From PALSA-555 sp963821325 (GTDB lineage: Bacteria > Actinomycetota > Acidimicrobiia > IMCC26256 > PALSA-555): DNA of 64,000 nucleotides. This document shows positions 26,924 through 35,263 of this stretch, piece after piece. The stretch covers positions 248,001-312,000 of the forward strand of contig CAWGDC010000005.1 in NCBI GenBank assembly GCA_963821325.1, in the 5' to 3' direction. Below the pieces are notes generated by a model that did no database searches, was not told the origin of the DNA, and saw only the letters and a program-made list of their open reading frames with translations. A program made the translations under genes and the position numbers. Each line of letters begins with the position of its first letter. Position 1 is the stretch's first letter.

Positions 26924-28045
26924 ATGGACTTCACGTTCAACGAGGAACAGCAGGACCTCCAGGGCCTCGCCCAGCAGATCCTCGACGCCGAGGTGACCCA
27001 CGAGCGCCTGAAGGAGATCGAAGCCGGTGAGGACGCCTTCGACCGCGAGCTGTGGGCCAAGCTCGCCGACGCCGGGCTGCTCGGCATCGCGCTCCCCGAG
27101 GCGCACGGCGGCGGCGGGTACGGGTTCCTCGAGGCCGCGATCGTCCTCGAGCAGATCGGCCGCACGGTCGCGCCCGTGCCGTACCTGTCGAGCGTCGTGC
27201 TCGGCGCCCTGCCCGTCGCGCGGTTCGGCACCGACGCGCAGCAGGAGCGGCTGCTCCCCGGTGTCGCCCGCGGCGAGCGGCTCCTCACCGCCGCGCTCGT
27301 CGAGGCCGGCGGCGACCCGCGCCAGCCCGTCACGACCGCGCGCCGCGACGGCGACGGCTGGGTGCTCGACGGCGAGAAGATCTGCGTGCCCGACGGGACC
27401 CTCGCCGACCACATCCTCGTGCCGGCGACCACCGAGGACAGCCGGGTCATCGTGGCCATCGTCGACCCCGACGCCGGCGTGACCCGCGAACGGCAGCGCA
27501 CCACCAGCGGCCATCCCGAGGCGCTCCTCCGCCTCGACGGCACCCGCGTCGCCGACGCGGACATCCTCGGCGGCGCCGACCACGGCGACGAGGTGCTCGA
27601 CTGGACGGTCGAGCGGGCCACCGCCGCGCTCTGCGCCGTCACGATCGGCGTCTGCGAGGAAGCGCTGCGCATGACCGCCGAGTACACCAAGACCCGCGAG
27701 CAGTTCGAGCGGCCGATCGCCACCTTCCAGGCCGTCGGCCAGCGGGCCGCCGACGCGTACATCGACACCGAGGCCATCCGGCTCACCGCCTGGCAGGCGA
27801 TCTGGCGTCTCGCCGAGGGTCTGCCCGCCGCGGCCGAGGTCGCGGTCGCGAAGTTCTGGGCCGCCGAAGGCGGCCAGCGCGTCGTGCACGCGGCACAGCA
27901 CCTGCACGGCGGGATGGGCGTCGACCGCGACTACCCGCTGTTCCGCTACTTCCTGCTCGCCAAGCAGCTCGAGCTCACGCTCGGGGGCACCACCCCGCAG
28001 CTGCTCACGCTCGGTCGCATCCTCGCCGACACGCCGGCCGCGTAG
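26924..28045 (+). CDS. Acyl-CoA dehydrogenase, partner subunit lacking the usual catalytic Glu motif
   Basis: A complete 373-residue ACAD of the FadE27/FadE28-like partner type. It has MDFTFNEEQQDLQGLAQQIL, LLGIALPEAHGGGGYGFLE, YTKTREQFERPIATFQAVGQ and a late AQHLHGGMGVDRDYPLFRY. The C-terminus TLGGTTPQLLTLG replaces the YEGTxExQ block, and the flavin region is short, as in non-catalytic partner subunits. AAGGAGC precedes the ATG. It should form a heterotetramer with the product of 25740. Paralogue of 49032. Confidence 0.88.
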   Translation: MDFTFNEEQQDLQGLAQQILDAEVTHERLKEIEAGEDAFDRELWAKLADAGLLGIALPEAHGGGGYGFLEAAIVLEQIGRTVAPVPYLSSVVLGALPVARFGTDAQQERLLPGVARGERLLTAALVEAGGDPRQPVTTARRDGDGWVLDGEKICVPDGTLADHILVPATTEDSRVIVAIVDPDAGVTRERQRTTSGHPEALLRLDGTRVADADILGGADHGDEVLDWTVERATAALCAVTIGVCEEALRMTAEYTKTREQFERPIATFQAVGQRAADAYIDTEAIRLTAWQAIWRLAEGLPAAAEVAVAKFWAAEGGQRVVHAAQHLHGGMGVDRDYPLFRYFLLAKQLELTLGGTTPQLLTLGRILADTPAA

Positions 28046-28939
28046 CTGAGCGAGGAACCCACTCCGCACGTCGTCGAGCACGACGGGCTGCGCGTCGCGG
28101 CACTCGACTGGGGTGGCCGCGGCGAGGCGCTCCTGCTGCTGCACCCGAACGGGTTCTGCGCCGGGCTCTTCGACCCGCTGGCCCGGCGGCTGCGCGACCG
28201 GTACCGGCCGATCGCCGTCGACCTGCGCGCCCACGGCGGCACCGACGTGCCCGCCCACCCCGAGCGGGACTACGCGTTCGACCTGCTCGCCGGCGATGTG
28301 CTCGCCGTCCTCGACGCGCTCGGGATCACCCGCTGGGTCGCGCTCGGCGAATCGCTCGGGGGCGGCGTCGCCACGCTCGTGGACCGGGCCCGCCCCGGTG
28401 CCACCCGCGCCCTGCTGCTCTGCGAGGCCATCGCCTTCATGACGCCGCTCCACCCGCCGCGCCCGACCCCGGACGGCAGCCCGGGCGGGAACTACATGGC
28501 CACCATCGCCCGCAAGCGACGGGCGGTGTGGCCCGACCGGCCGACCGTGCTCGCCTCCTACGCCAGCCGGCCCCCGCTCGACGCCCTCGCGCCCGAGGCC
28601 CTCGCCGCGTACGTCCGCTGGGGGTTCGTCGACCGACCCGACGGGCAGGTCGAGCTGGCGTGCCCCCCCGAGGCGGAGGCGACGATCTTCGAGCTGTCCG
28701 CCGACGCGCGCGGCGCGGCCGCCGGCTGGCAGCACCTCGCCGAGCTCCACGCGCCCGCGGTCGTCCTCGCCGGCCAACACTCCGACCTGCCCACCGAGTG
28801 GTTCCGTGCCCAGGCCGACCGCGCCCGCGCGCCCTTCGTCACCGTCGACGGCGGGCACTTCTTCCTCCAGGAAGACACCGACCGCGCCGAGGACCTCGTC
28901 CGCCGCCACCTCGAGGACGTCGCCGGCACCGCGCGATGA
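28046..28939 (+). CDS. Alpha/beta hydrolase (start codon unclear)
   Basis: About 297 residues of alpha/beta-hydrolase fold. LLLLHPNGFCAGLFDPLAR carries the oxyanion region, GESLGGGVATLVDRA the nucleophile elbow (GxSxG), and VDGGHFFLQED the catalytic His. The frame is open immediately after the ACAD stop, but the first codon is CTG (CTGAGCGAGGAA), with no ATG, GTG or TTG until 28247, well inside the fold. Several genes here begin GTGAGCGA, so a G-to-C error or a CTG start is likely. Substrate may be a CoA or lactone ester; unknown. Confidence 0.75.
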   Translation: MSEEPTPHVVEHDGLRVAALDWGGRGEALLLLHPNGFCAGLFDPLARRLRDRYRPIAVDLRAHGGTDVPAHPERDYAFDLLAGDVLAVLDALGITRWVALGESLGGGVATLVDRARPGATRALLLCEAIAFMTPLHPPRPTPDGSPGGNYMATIARKRRAVWPDRPTVLASYASRPPLDALAPEALAAYVRWGFVDRPDGQVELACPPEAEATIFELSADARGAAAGWQHLAELHAPAVVLAGQHSDLPTEWFRAQADRARAPFVTVDGGHFFLQEDTDRAEDLVRRHLEDVAGTAR

Positions 28940-28946
28940 TCGGCCG

Positions 28947-29459
28947 GTGAGCGATCCGTCGCCGCTCGACCAGGTCGTGGCGCGCGACGAGATCCGCCAG
29001 CTCGTGGCGCGCTACGCCGTCGCGATGGACGCCCGCGACCTCGACGCCGTCACCGCGCTGTTCGTCGACGACGTCCACCTCCGAGCCGGACGGCAGGGCC
29101 GCGCGGCGCTGCGCGACGACCTCGCCGACGCGCTCGGGGACATGCCGCTCACCATCCTGAACGTCGGGACCCACCTCATCGAGCTCATCGACGAGGACCA
29201 TGCCCGCGGCGTCGTGTACTGCCGGGCCGAGCTGCAGCGCCGCGACACCTGGGTCGTCCAGCAGATCCAGTACCGCGACACCTACGAGCGCCGCGACGGT
29301 CGGTGGCGGTTCGTCCGACGCCAGCACCTCCTCTGGTACGGGCGCGAGGTCGGCACGACACCGCTCGGGCTGCCCCCCGCCCACTGGCCGGAGCACGACA
29401 CCGGGTGGGGTGAGCCGGAGACCTGGCCCCGGTGGCCGCCCGGCCCGGCGCGCGACTGA
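28947..29459 (+). CDS. SnoaL-like (NTF2-fold) protein
   Basis: A complete 170-residue NTF2-fold protein. It opens VARDEIRQLVARYAVAMDARDLDAVTALFVDD, the first helix and strand typical of SnoaL_4 proteins, and later has ILNVGTHLIEL, QIQYRDTYERRDGRWRFVRRQHLLWYG. Members act as ketosteroid-isomerase-like enzymes, dehydratases or cyclases. The GTG start is 8 bases after the hydrolase stop, so it belongs to the ACAD-ACAD-hydrolase operon. The C-terminal tail is Trp/Pro rich. Confidence 0.8.
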   Translation: MSDPSPLDQVVARDEIRQLVARYAVAMDARDLDAVTALFVDDVHLRAGRQGRAALRDDLADALGDMPLTILNVGTHLIELIDEDHARGVVYCRAELQRRDTWVVQQIQYRDTYERRDGRWRFVRRQHLLWYGREVGTTPLGLPPAHWPEHDTGWGEPETWPRWPPGPARD

Positions 29460-29460
29460 G

Positions 29461-30660
29461 CTACGCGACCGCGCCGTCGGCTCGCAGCGCGGCGATCGCC
29501 GCGGCGTCGCGTCCGAGCTCGGCGAGCACCTCGTCGGTGTGCTGCCCGAGCGTCGGGGGCATGGCGCGCGGCCCGCCGGGGGTGCCGACGAAGTCGACCG
29601 GGGTGTTGATCATCGTGGCGGTCGTGTCCCCGTCGGGAACCTCGACGAGCCCGCCGCCGGCGGCGACCTGCGGGTCGGCGAGCACCTCGTCGGGTGTCTG
29701 CACCGGCGCCCACCACATGCCCTCGCGGTCGAGCGCGACGCCCCACTCGTCGCGGGTGCGGGTGGCGAAGATGGCGTCGAGCGCCGGGATCAGCTCGCGG
29801 ACGTTGTGGCGGCGCGCCGACGCGGTCGCGAACCGCTCGTCGTTGATCCACTCTGGCCGCTCCACGGCCCGGCAGAGATCTGGCCAGTGGCGGTCCGCCT
29901 CTAGGCCGATGAGCCAGAACCAGCGTCGGTCGGCGTCCTGGTAGCAGTTGATCGCCGGGTTCCCCATCGTGGCGTGCGTCGCGGTGCCGATCCCGGTCCC
30001 GTAGCGCAGCGCGGTGTTCAGGTCGAAGCCGATCGTGTACATGCCGTGGCGCAGCAGCGACGTCGCGACGACCTGCCCCTCACCGGTGCGGCCCCGGGCG
30101 ACGAGCGCGGCGCAGATCCCCGCGGCCAGCGTCATCCCCGCGCCGTGATCGCCCATCCCGCCTCGCTGGAACGGCGGCTCGCCGCCCGGCGCGGTGAGCA
30201 GCCCGGCAACGCCGCTGCGGGCCCAGAACGCGCCGATGTCGTACGCCGCCCGCGTCCGGTCCGGTCCCTCGAGCCCGTAGCCCGTCAGCACCGCGTAGAC
30301 CAGACCGGGCGCGTCGCGGCGCAGCGTCGCCGCGTCGAGGCGCAGCCGCTCAAGGGCGTCGAGCCGGATGTTGGTGAGGAACACGTCGGCGCGGGCGAGC
30401 AGCTCGCGGGCGACGGCGTACCCGTCGGGGGTGGCGAGGTCGACGACGATGCTGCGCTTCGAGCGGTTGTCGAGCTCGAACGGCGGGTTGAACGGCACGT
30501 CGCCGCCCAGCATCGACAGGAACTGGCGGGCCGGGTCCCCCTCGGGCGGCTCGATCTTCACCACATCGGCGCCCCAGTCGGCGAGGATCCCGCCGGCGGC
30601 CGGTCCGGCGACCCACACCCCGAGCTCGACGACGCGCAGCCCCGCGAGCGGTCCGGTCAC
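29461..30660 (-). CDS. CoA-transferase family III (CaiB/BaiF)
   Basis: A complete 399-residue family III CoA-transferase. It starts VTGPLAGLRVVELGVWVAGPAAGGILADWGADVVKIEPPEGD and has FELDNRSKRSIVVDLATPDG, NIRLDALERLRLD, LTGYGLEGPDRTRAAYD and RGGMGDHGAGMTLAAGI. These enzymes move CoA between acyl donors and carboxylate acceptors through an aspartyl-CoA intermediate. The GTG start overlaps the Rieske ferredoxin stop (GTGA), so activation of an acid is coupled to the Rieske oxygenase unit. Confidence 0.88.
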   Translation of the reverse strand: MTGPLAGLRVVELGVWVAGPAAGGILADWGADVVKIEPPEGDPARQFLSMLGGDVPFNPPFELDNRSKRSIVVDLATPDGYAVARELLARADVFLTNIRLDALERLRLDAATLRRDAPGLVYAVLTGYGLEGPDRTRAAYDIGAFWARSGVAGLLTAPGGEPPFQRGGMGDHGAGMTLAAGICAALVARGRTGEGQVVATSLLRHGMYTIGFDLNTALRYGTGIGTATHATMGNPAINCYQDADRRWFWLIGLEADRHWPDLCRAVERPEWINDERFATASARRHNVRELIPALDAIFATRTRDEWGVALDREGMWWAPVQTPDEVLADPQVAAGGGLVEVPDGDTTATMINTPVDFVGTPGGPRAMPPTLGQHTDEVLAELGRDAAAIAALRADGAVA

Positions 30661-30983
30661 GGCACGGCCTCGAGCGCGACCTCGACGACGCCGTCGACCA
30701 CCCGCACCGGATAGGTCGGCAGCGGCCGCACGGCGGGCGGGGCCAGCACCGAGCCGTCCCGCACGTCGAACCGGGCGCCGTGGCGCGGGCACTCGATCGT
30801 CGCGCCCCGCAGGCGGCCCTCGCCGAGCGGGCCGCGGTCGTGGGTGCAGACGTCCGCCACTGCGCACAGCGTGTCGCCGACGTTGCAGAGCAGCAGCCGC
30901 TCACCGTCGACCTCGACCGCCCGCGTGCGACCCGGCCGCACGTCGCCCGCGCCGGCGACCCGTACGAAGTGGTAGTGGGTCAC
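30657..30983 (-). CDS. Rieske 2Fe-2S ferredoxin
   Basis: A compact 108-residue Rieske protein. The cluster ligands are visible as CTHDRGPLGEG and CPRHGARFD (C-x-H ... C-x2-H), followed by PPAVRPLPTYPVRV. It is probably the electron-carrier partner of the Rieske oxygenase encoded at 32223-33524 on the same strand, from which it is now separated by a tnpB element. The first codons (GTGACCCACTAC) are the left 12-bp inverted repeat of that element, so the original start may have been altered. Confidence 0.85.
   Translation of the reverse strand: MTHYHFVRVAGAGDVRPGRTRAVEVDGERLLLCNVGDTLCAVADVCTHDRGPLGEGRLRGATIECPRHGARFDVRDGSVLAPPAVRPLPTYPVRVVDGVVEVALEAVP
30971..30982 (+). repeat. 12-bp inverted repeat, left end of tnpB element
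   Basis: GGTAGTGGGTCA here is the exact reverse complement of TGACCCACTACC at 32200-32211. It overlaps the first codons of the Rieske ferredoxin gene. Confidence 0.6.
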
Positions 30984-31012
30984 TTTGGGCTGGGCCGGTT
31001 GTCTTTGGTGGT

Positions 31013-32202
31013 GTGGCGCGAAGGTGCCGTTCGTTTCGGTTCGTGGTGAGCCCGACGGTTCGCCGAGCGCGCCGCGCTGGAGGTGCTGTTGGGGCTTCAG
31101 TGCGAGCTGTACAACGCGGCGTTGGAGGAGCGGCGGGGGGCGTGGGGTTGGGAGCACCGCTCGGTCTCGTATGTGGATCAGTGCCGGACGCTGACCTGCC
31201 TGCGGGAGTCGCGTCCCGAGGTGTTGGCCTGTGGGGTGACGGTGTGTCGGGGGACGCTGCGACGGCTTGATTGGGCCTTCCAGGCGTTCTATCGCCGGTG
31301 TCGGGAGGGGCAACGCCCGGGGTATCCGCGGTTCCGGTCCCGGCAGCGTTGGGACTCCCTGCAATGGGAAGACCGCGACGGGTGGCGTCTCGACGAAGCC
31401 GAACGGCGGCTGCACCTCCACGGGATTGGGGCGGTGAAGGTTCGTCTGCATCGGCCGCTGCGCGGAACCGCGAAGGCGATCACGCTGCGGCGGGAGGGTC
31501 GACGCTGGTGGGTCAGTGTCCGCTGTGTGGATGTGCCCGCGGAGCCGCTCGCGCCGACGGGTCGCCAGGTCGGCCTCGATCTGGGCGTCACCGTGCTGGT
31601 GGCGACCAGCGACGGGGACCTCATGACCAACGACCGCTACGCCCAGCGGGCCGCGGGGCGCCTCGCCGCCGCCCAGCGCAGCCTGGCGACCAAGCAGCGC
31701 GGCTCGAAGCACCGTCGCCACGCCGTGGAGCGCGTCCGCGGCCGCGCACCGCCACATCCGGAACCGTCGCCGGGATCGGGCCCATCAGCTCTCCCGGCGT
31801 CTCGTCAACGACTACGAGCTCATCGTCCACGAAGACCTGGCCATCGAGAACCTGGTGCGTCGCCCCCGGCGCCGCGCCGACGGGCAAGGCGGCTATGAAC
31901 CCAACCAAGCCGCGGCGAAGGCCGGGCTGAACCGTGGCATCCATGACGCCGGGTGGGGAGCACTCCTGGCGATGATCTGCTACAAGGCTGAGAGCGCCGG
32001 TCGCAGCGTCATCGCCGTGGATCCCCGCAACACCAGCCGAACCTGTGCCCACTGCGGACACGTCTCGGCTCGGAACCGGCGTGGCGCCGTGTTCGAGTGC
32101 CAGACGTGCGGGCATCACACCCACGCCGACACCAACGCGGCCATCAACATCCTCCGGGCCGGTAGGGCCCAGCAGCACCACGCTGCGCAGGGCCGAACCT
32201 GA
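31013..32202 (+). CDS. tnpB: RNA-guided endonuclease TnpB (frame breaks near 31062 and 31738)
   Basis: About 396 residues when the two +1 breaks are bridged. It starts VARRCRSFRFVVSPT, then CELYNAALEERR typical of the OrfB N-terminal domain. RuvC-I is GLDLGVTVLVATSDG, RuvC-II lies in IVHEDLAIENLV, the zinc ribbon is TCAHCGHVSARNRRG followed by FECQTCGH, and RuvC-III is HADTNAAINIL. All three acidic residues (D, E, D) are present, so the nuclease core looks intact if the breaks are sequencing errors. The guide omega-RNA normally overlaps the 3' end of tnpB and the right end, here about 32100-32211. Confidence 0.85.
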
Positions 32203-32211
32203 CCCACTACC
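32200..32211 (+). repeat. 12-bp inverted repeat, right end of tnpB element
   Basis: TGACCCACTACC, the exact reverse complement of 30971-30982. Its first three bases are the tnpB stop codon. Confidence 0.6.
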
Positions 32212-32222
32212 CACGTAGCCGC

Positions 32223-33524
32223 TCACGACCCGACGTAGCCCTCGAGCACCTGGTGGAAGTGGCGGATGCGGCGCTCCTGATGGGCGAGGTAGAGGCCACG
32301 GAACCCGGCGGAGCGCATCCCGGCCTGCACCGGCGGCGCGGCCGCGGCGTCCTGCTGCAACGCGAGGTGCAGCTTCTGCTCGGTGCCGTCACCGAACCGG
32401 CACACGATCGTCTCCGGTCGAGGGGGCGGCTCGACGCCGGCCGGCAGGCGGACGTAGGTCTGGAAGTCCCACCACATCTGCTCGGGGTCGTGCGCGTCGG
32501 GCCGGTGCCGGAAGAACCAGAAGTGGTCGGCGCTGATGTTCAACGTGATATTCGGGAAGATGAAGTAGTGGAAGTCGTCGGTGAGTTGCTCGTCGGCGAG
32601 CGTGTCGTACGCGAACCCGTTGCGCGCCCCGTACGCCCGCTTCGCCTCGAACAGCGCGGGGCGCACCGCCTCGGGTCGGCCTTCGAACGCGGCCGGGTCG
32701 AGGCCGGCACCCTCCATGATCACCCGCATCATCTGGGTGAGTTGGTGCCGGTCGGTGTAGCCCTCCCGGCGGGCCCGCTCGTCGCTCCACCGCGGGCTCG
32801 GATACCCGACCCGGAAGATGAACCGGCTGTGCTTGCCGAGCAGGTCGATCGGGCAGTCGACGTCGTCGGTGAACGACAGCAGCTCCGGGTGGATGCCCTG
32901 CACGTGGTACACCTCGTTGAAGGCGTCGACCCCGACCTTCCAGTTGCACGCCCACGCCATCGAGATGTCCTCGACCAGGTGATACTGCCCGCCGAAGTCG
33001 TACGGAACGAGATGCTCGACGAGCGGGCCGAGGTACTTGGTGAGCGGCTCCGCCGTCCCGTCGAGGTTGACGAACACCCAGCCGTTCCACTCGGCGCAGC
33101 GCACCGCGGGCAGCCCGACGCAGCCCGTCGGATCACCCTGGCGGAAGTCGTCGGCGTCCGGCACCCACGTCACGACGCCGTCGCGCCCGTAGGTCCACAG
33201 GTGATACGGGCATTGGAAGTCGCCGGCGTGACCGCAGCCCGGCTCGCGCAGCCGCCGACCCCGGTGCTGACACACGTTGTGGAACGCCCGCAGCGCGCCG
33301 TCGTCGCCGCGCACCACGAGCACCGACTCGCCACCCTGGTCGAAGACCAGGTAGTCGCCCGGCTCGGCGACGTCGGACGTCGGGCCGACGAGGATCCACA
33401 CCCGCGGCCACAGCGCCGCCTCCTCCCGCTCGAGGAAGGCCCGCGACAGGTACCGGTCCTTCGGGATGAGCGTCAGGCCGAGGTCGGGCTCGGGCAGCTT
33501 CGTGACGGGGGTGCGCGCGGTCAT
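32223..33524 (-). CDS. Rieske non-heme iron oxygenase, alpha subunit
   Basis: A complete 433-residue ring-hydroxylating-type oxygenase. The Rieske ligands are in CQHRGRRLREPG and FQCPYHLWTYG; the mononuclear iron site follows in NWKVGVDAFNEVYHVQGIH, which supplies two His. The middle and C-terminal part (FPNITLNISADHFWFFRHRPD) is typical of actinobacterial RHO alpha subunits. It hydroxylates an aromatic or alicyclic substrate using electrons from a ferredoxin. The start overlaps the amidohydrolase stop (ATGA). The likely ferredoxin partner is at 30657, beyond the tnpB element. Confidence 0.9.
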   Translation of the reverse strand: MTARTPVTKLPEPDLGLTLIPKDRYLSRAFLEREEAALWPRVWILVGPTSDVAEPGDYLVFDQGGESVLVVRGDDGALRAFHNVCQHRGRRLREPGCGHAGDFQCPYHLWTYGRDGVVTWVPDADDFRQGDPTGCVGLPAVRCAEWNGWVFVNLDGTAEPLTKYLGPLVEHLVPYDFGGQYHLVEDISMAWACNWKVGVDAFNEVYHVQGIHPELLSFTDDVDCPIDLLGKHSRFIFRVGYPSPRWSDERARREGYTDRHQLTQMMRVIMEGAGLDPAAFEGRPEAVRPALFEAKRAYGARNGFAYDTLADEQLTDDFHYFIFPNITLNISADHFWFFRHRPDAHDPEQMWWDFQTYVRLPAGVEPPPRPETIVCRFGDGTEQKLHLALQQDAAAAPPVQAGMRSAGFRGLYLAHQERRIRHFHQVLEGYVGS

Positions 33525-34654
33525 GCTCGGCTCCCTTCGGCGTGCGCCGGCGTCGCGGTGAGACGGGACCCGAGCAGCCGGCGGGCGTTGCCGCCCAGGA
33601 TCGCCAGGCGGGTCTCTGGGTCGAGGTCGTCACGGTCGCGGATGGCGGCGACCGAGCCGGGGAACTCGGCGTCCCAGTGCGGGTAGTCCGACGCGTAGAC
33701 CACCACCCCGGGGCCGAGGCGCTCCGTGGCGTACACGATGCCGTGCTCCTCGGGCTCGCAGGAGATCACGACCCGGCCGTCGGTGACGTACCGGCTCGGC
33801 GGGTGTGCCACGCCGGGCATCTCGTCGGGTCGCTTCTCGTGATGCTCGTCGAGACGTTCGAGGAACGACGGGAACCAGCCGCACCCGGCTTCGAGGAGCG
33901 CGACGCGCAGCCGCGGGAACCGCTCGAGCACGCCGCCGCACAGCAGCGTCGTGGCACCGAGCATGATGTCCATCGGGAACGCGCACGCGTGCGCCAACGC
34001 GTACTGGTCGACGAACCGGTCGACCGCGAGGCCGGTCCCGCCCGCGTGGATGCCGACCGCCACGTCGAGGCGCTCGGCCGCCTCGTAGAGGGGGAACACC
34101 GCGGGATCGTCGAGGTTGCGGCTCGCGAGCGTGCCGTGCAGCGTCAGCGACACCGCGCCGAGCTCGCGCACGGCGCGCTCCGCCTCGGCGACGGCGTCGT
34201 CGATCGACGCGAGCGGCAGCGCCGCGGCTGGACGCAGCCGGTCCGGGTCGGCGGCGCAGTAGGACGCGAGCCAGTCGTTGAAGGCGCGGCAGCACGCCAC
34301 CTGGAGGTCGACGTCGCGGATGGACCACAGCCCGAGCGCGAGGGTGCCGTAGAGCACCGCGACGTCGATGCCGTCGGTGTCCATGTCGAGGAGGCGGGCG
34401 TGCGGGTCGACCCCACCCGGGCGGTGCAGCGACGCCTCCCGGAAGCCTTCGGGTGCCCAGGCGCCCCGTCCGGTGCCCGTGGGCATGAGTCGACCGTCGA
34501 GCTGGTAGCGGGTCGTGCCGCGCTCGTCGCGCACGATGCGAGGCCGACGGTCGGCGAACACCGGGTCGAGGTGCTCCTCCCACGCCTCGTCGGGCTCCCA
34601 GACGTGACCGTCCACGTCGATGACGATCGCATCCTCGCCGAGCGCTGCTGGCAT
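33521..34654 (-). CDS. Amidohydrolase family protein (ACMSD-like fold)
   Basis: A complete 377-residue TIM-barrel amidohydrolase of the Amidohydro_2 group. The N-terminal metal motif is VIDVDGHVWEP, a middle strand reads VGIHAGGTG, and the C-terminal metal Asp is in VVYASDYPHWD. These enzymes decarboxylate or hydrolyse small cyclic acids. GGAGG precedes the ATG. It is the first gene of the minus-strand operon with the Rieske oxygenase, ferredoxin and CoA-transferase. Related to the partial gene at 63401. Confidence 0.85.
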   Translation of the reverse strand: MPAALGEDAIVIDVDGHVWEPDEAWEEHLDPVFADRRPRIVRDERGTTRYQLDGRLMPTGTGRGAWAPEGFREASLHRPGGVDPHARLLDMDTDGIDVAVLYGTLALGLWSIRDVDLQVACCRAFNDWLASYCAADPDRLRPAAALPLASIDDAVAEAERAVRELGAVSLTLHGTLASRNLDDPAVFPLYEAAERLDVAVGIHAGGTGLAVDRFVDQYALAHACAFPMDIMLGATTLLCGGVLERFPRLRVALLEAGCGWFPSFLERLDEHHEKRPDEMPGVAHPPSRYVTDGRVVISCEPEEHGIVYATERLGPGVVVYASDYPHWDAEFPGSVAAIRDRDDLDPETRLAILGGNARRLLGSRLTATPAHAEGSRA

Positions 34655-34702
34655 CCCGTCCTCCTGCGGCGCGGAGTCTACGGCCCCCTACCATCTCGGC
34701 CC

Positions 34703-35263
34703 ATCGACACGACGGAGCAGTGCGACATCCTGGTCGTGTGCACCGGCAACATCATCCGCTCGGCGATGGCGGAGGCGATGCTGCGCGCGCACCTGACCGG
34801 CCGGCCGCTCGACGCGACCGTCCAGTCGGCGGGCACGCTGGCGTGGGACGGCGCGGCGCACCACGCCGCCGTCGAGGTGCTGCACGAGCGCGGCGTGGAC
34901 CTCTCCGGGCACACGAGCCAACCGCTCTCCGGCGCGCTCGTCGCCGACGCCGACCTCGTCCTCGCCATGGCCCGCACCCACCTGTGGGGTGTCCTCGCAC
35001 ACGACCCGGACGCCGAGGCGCGCACCTTCCTGCTCCCTGAGCTGGTCCGACTCGGTCGCGTCGTCGGCGCCCGACCCGCCGGCGAGCCGGTGCGGGGCTG
35101 GGCGGCGCGTGTCGCCGCGGCGCGGCCCGGCGGCCGCGTCGCGGGCCGGCCCGAGGACGAGGTCGCGGACCCGCTCGGCGAGCCGTTCACCGTGTTCCGG
35201 GCCACCGCGGCTCGCCTGGACGACGTCACGGCGCAGATCGCCGAGCTCGTCGCGCCCTTATGA
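34703..35263 (+). CDS. Low-molecular-weight phosphatase / ArsC-like protein (start unclear)
   Basis: About 186 residues. The P-loop VVCTGNIIRSAMAEAML (CX5R followed by S) near the N-terminus and the DEVADPLG segment with the general-acid Asp mark the LMW protein-tyrosine-phosphatase fold. No ATG, GTG or TTG lies in frame upstream of the P-loop; the frame is open back through an ATC at 34703, so a non-standard start or an undetected indel is likely. The gene converges with the cupin gene and overlaps its end by 6 bases. It could dephosphorylate a tyrosine or arginine phosphate. Confidence 0.7.
   Translation: MDTTEQCDILVVCTGNIIRSAMAEAMLRAHLTGRPLDATVQSAGTLAWDGAAHHAAVEVLHERGVDLSGHTSQPLSGALVADADLVLAMARTHLWGVLAHDPDAEARTFLLPELVRLGRVVGARPAGEPVRGWAARVAAARPGGRVAGRPEDEVADPLGEPFTVFRATAARLDDVTAQIAELVAPL

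Larger units (their letters stand above)
30971..32211 (+). mobile_element. tnpB-only insertion element
   Basis: A ~1.24-kb segment bounded by a perfect 12-bp inverted repeat and containing only a tnpB gene, on the strand opposite to the operon it interrupts. No tnpA transposase is seen, so it would depend on a transposase in trans. IS200/IS605 and IS607 elements normally lack terminal inverted repeats, so the true ends are uncertain and the repeat may mark subterminal hairpins. The sequence is less GC-rich than its neighbours on the left side. Confidence 0.65.

Noticed and set aside
32223..33524. The Rieske oxygenase as KshA (3-ketosteroid 9-alpha-hydroxylase)
   Set aside because: Its length and central segment resemble general ring-hydroxylating alpha subunits, and it is linked to an amidohydrolase and a separate ferredoxin rather than KshB-type reductase genes; the evidence does not support the specific name.
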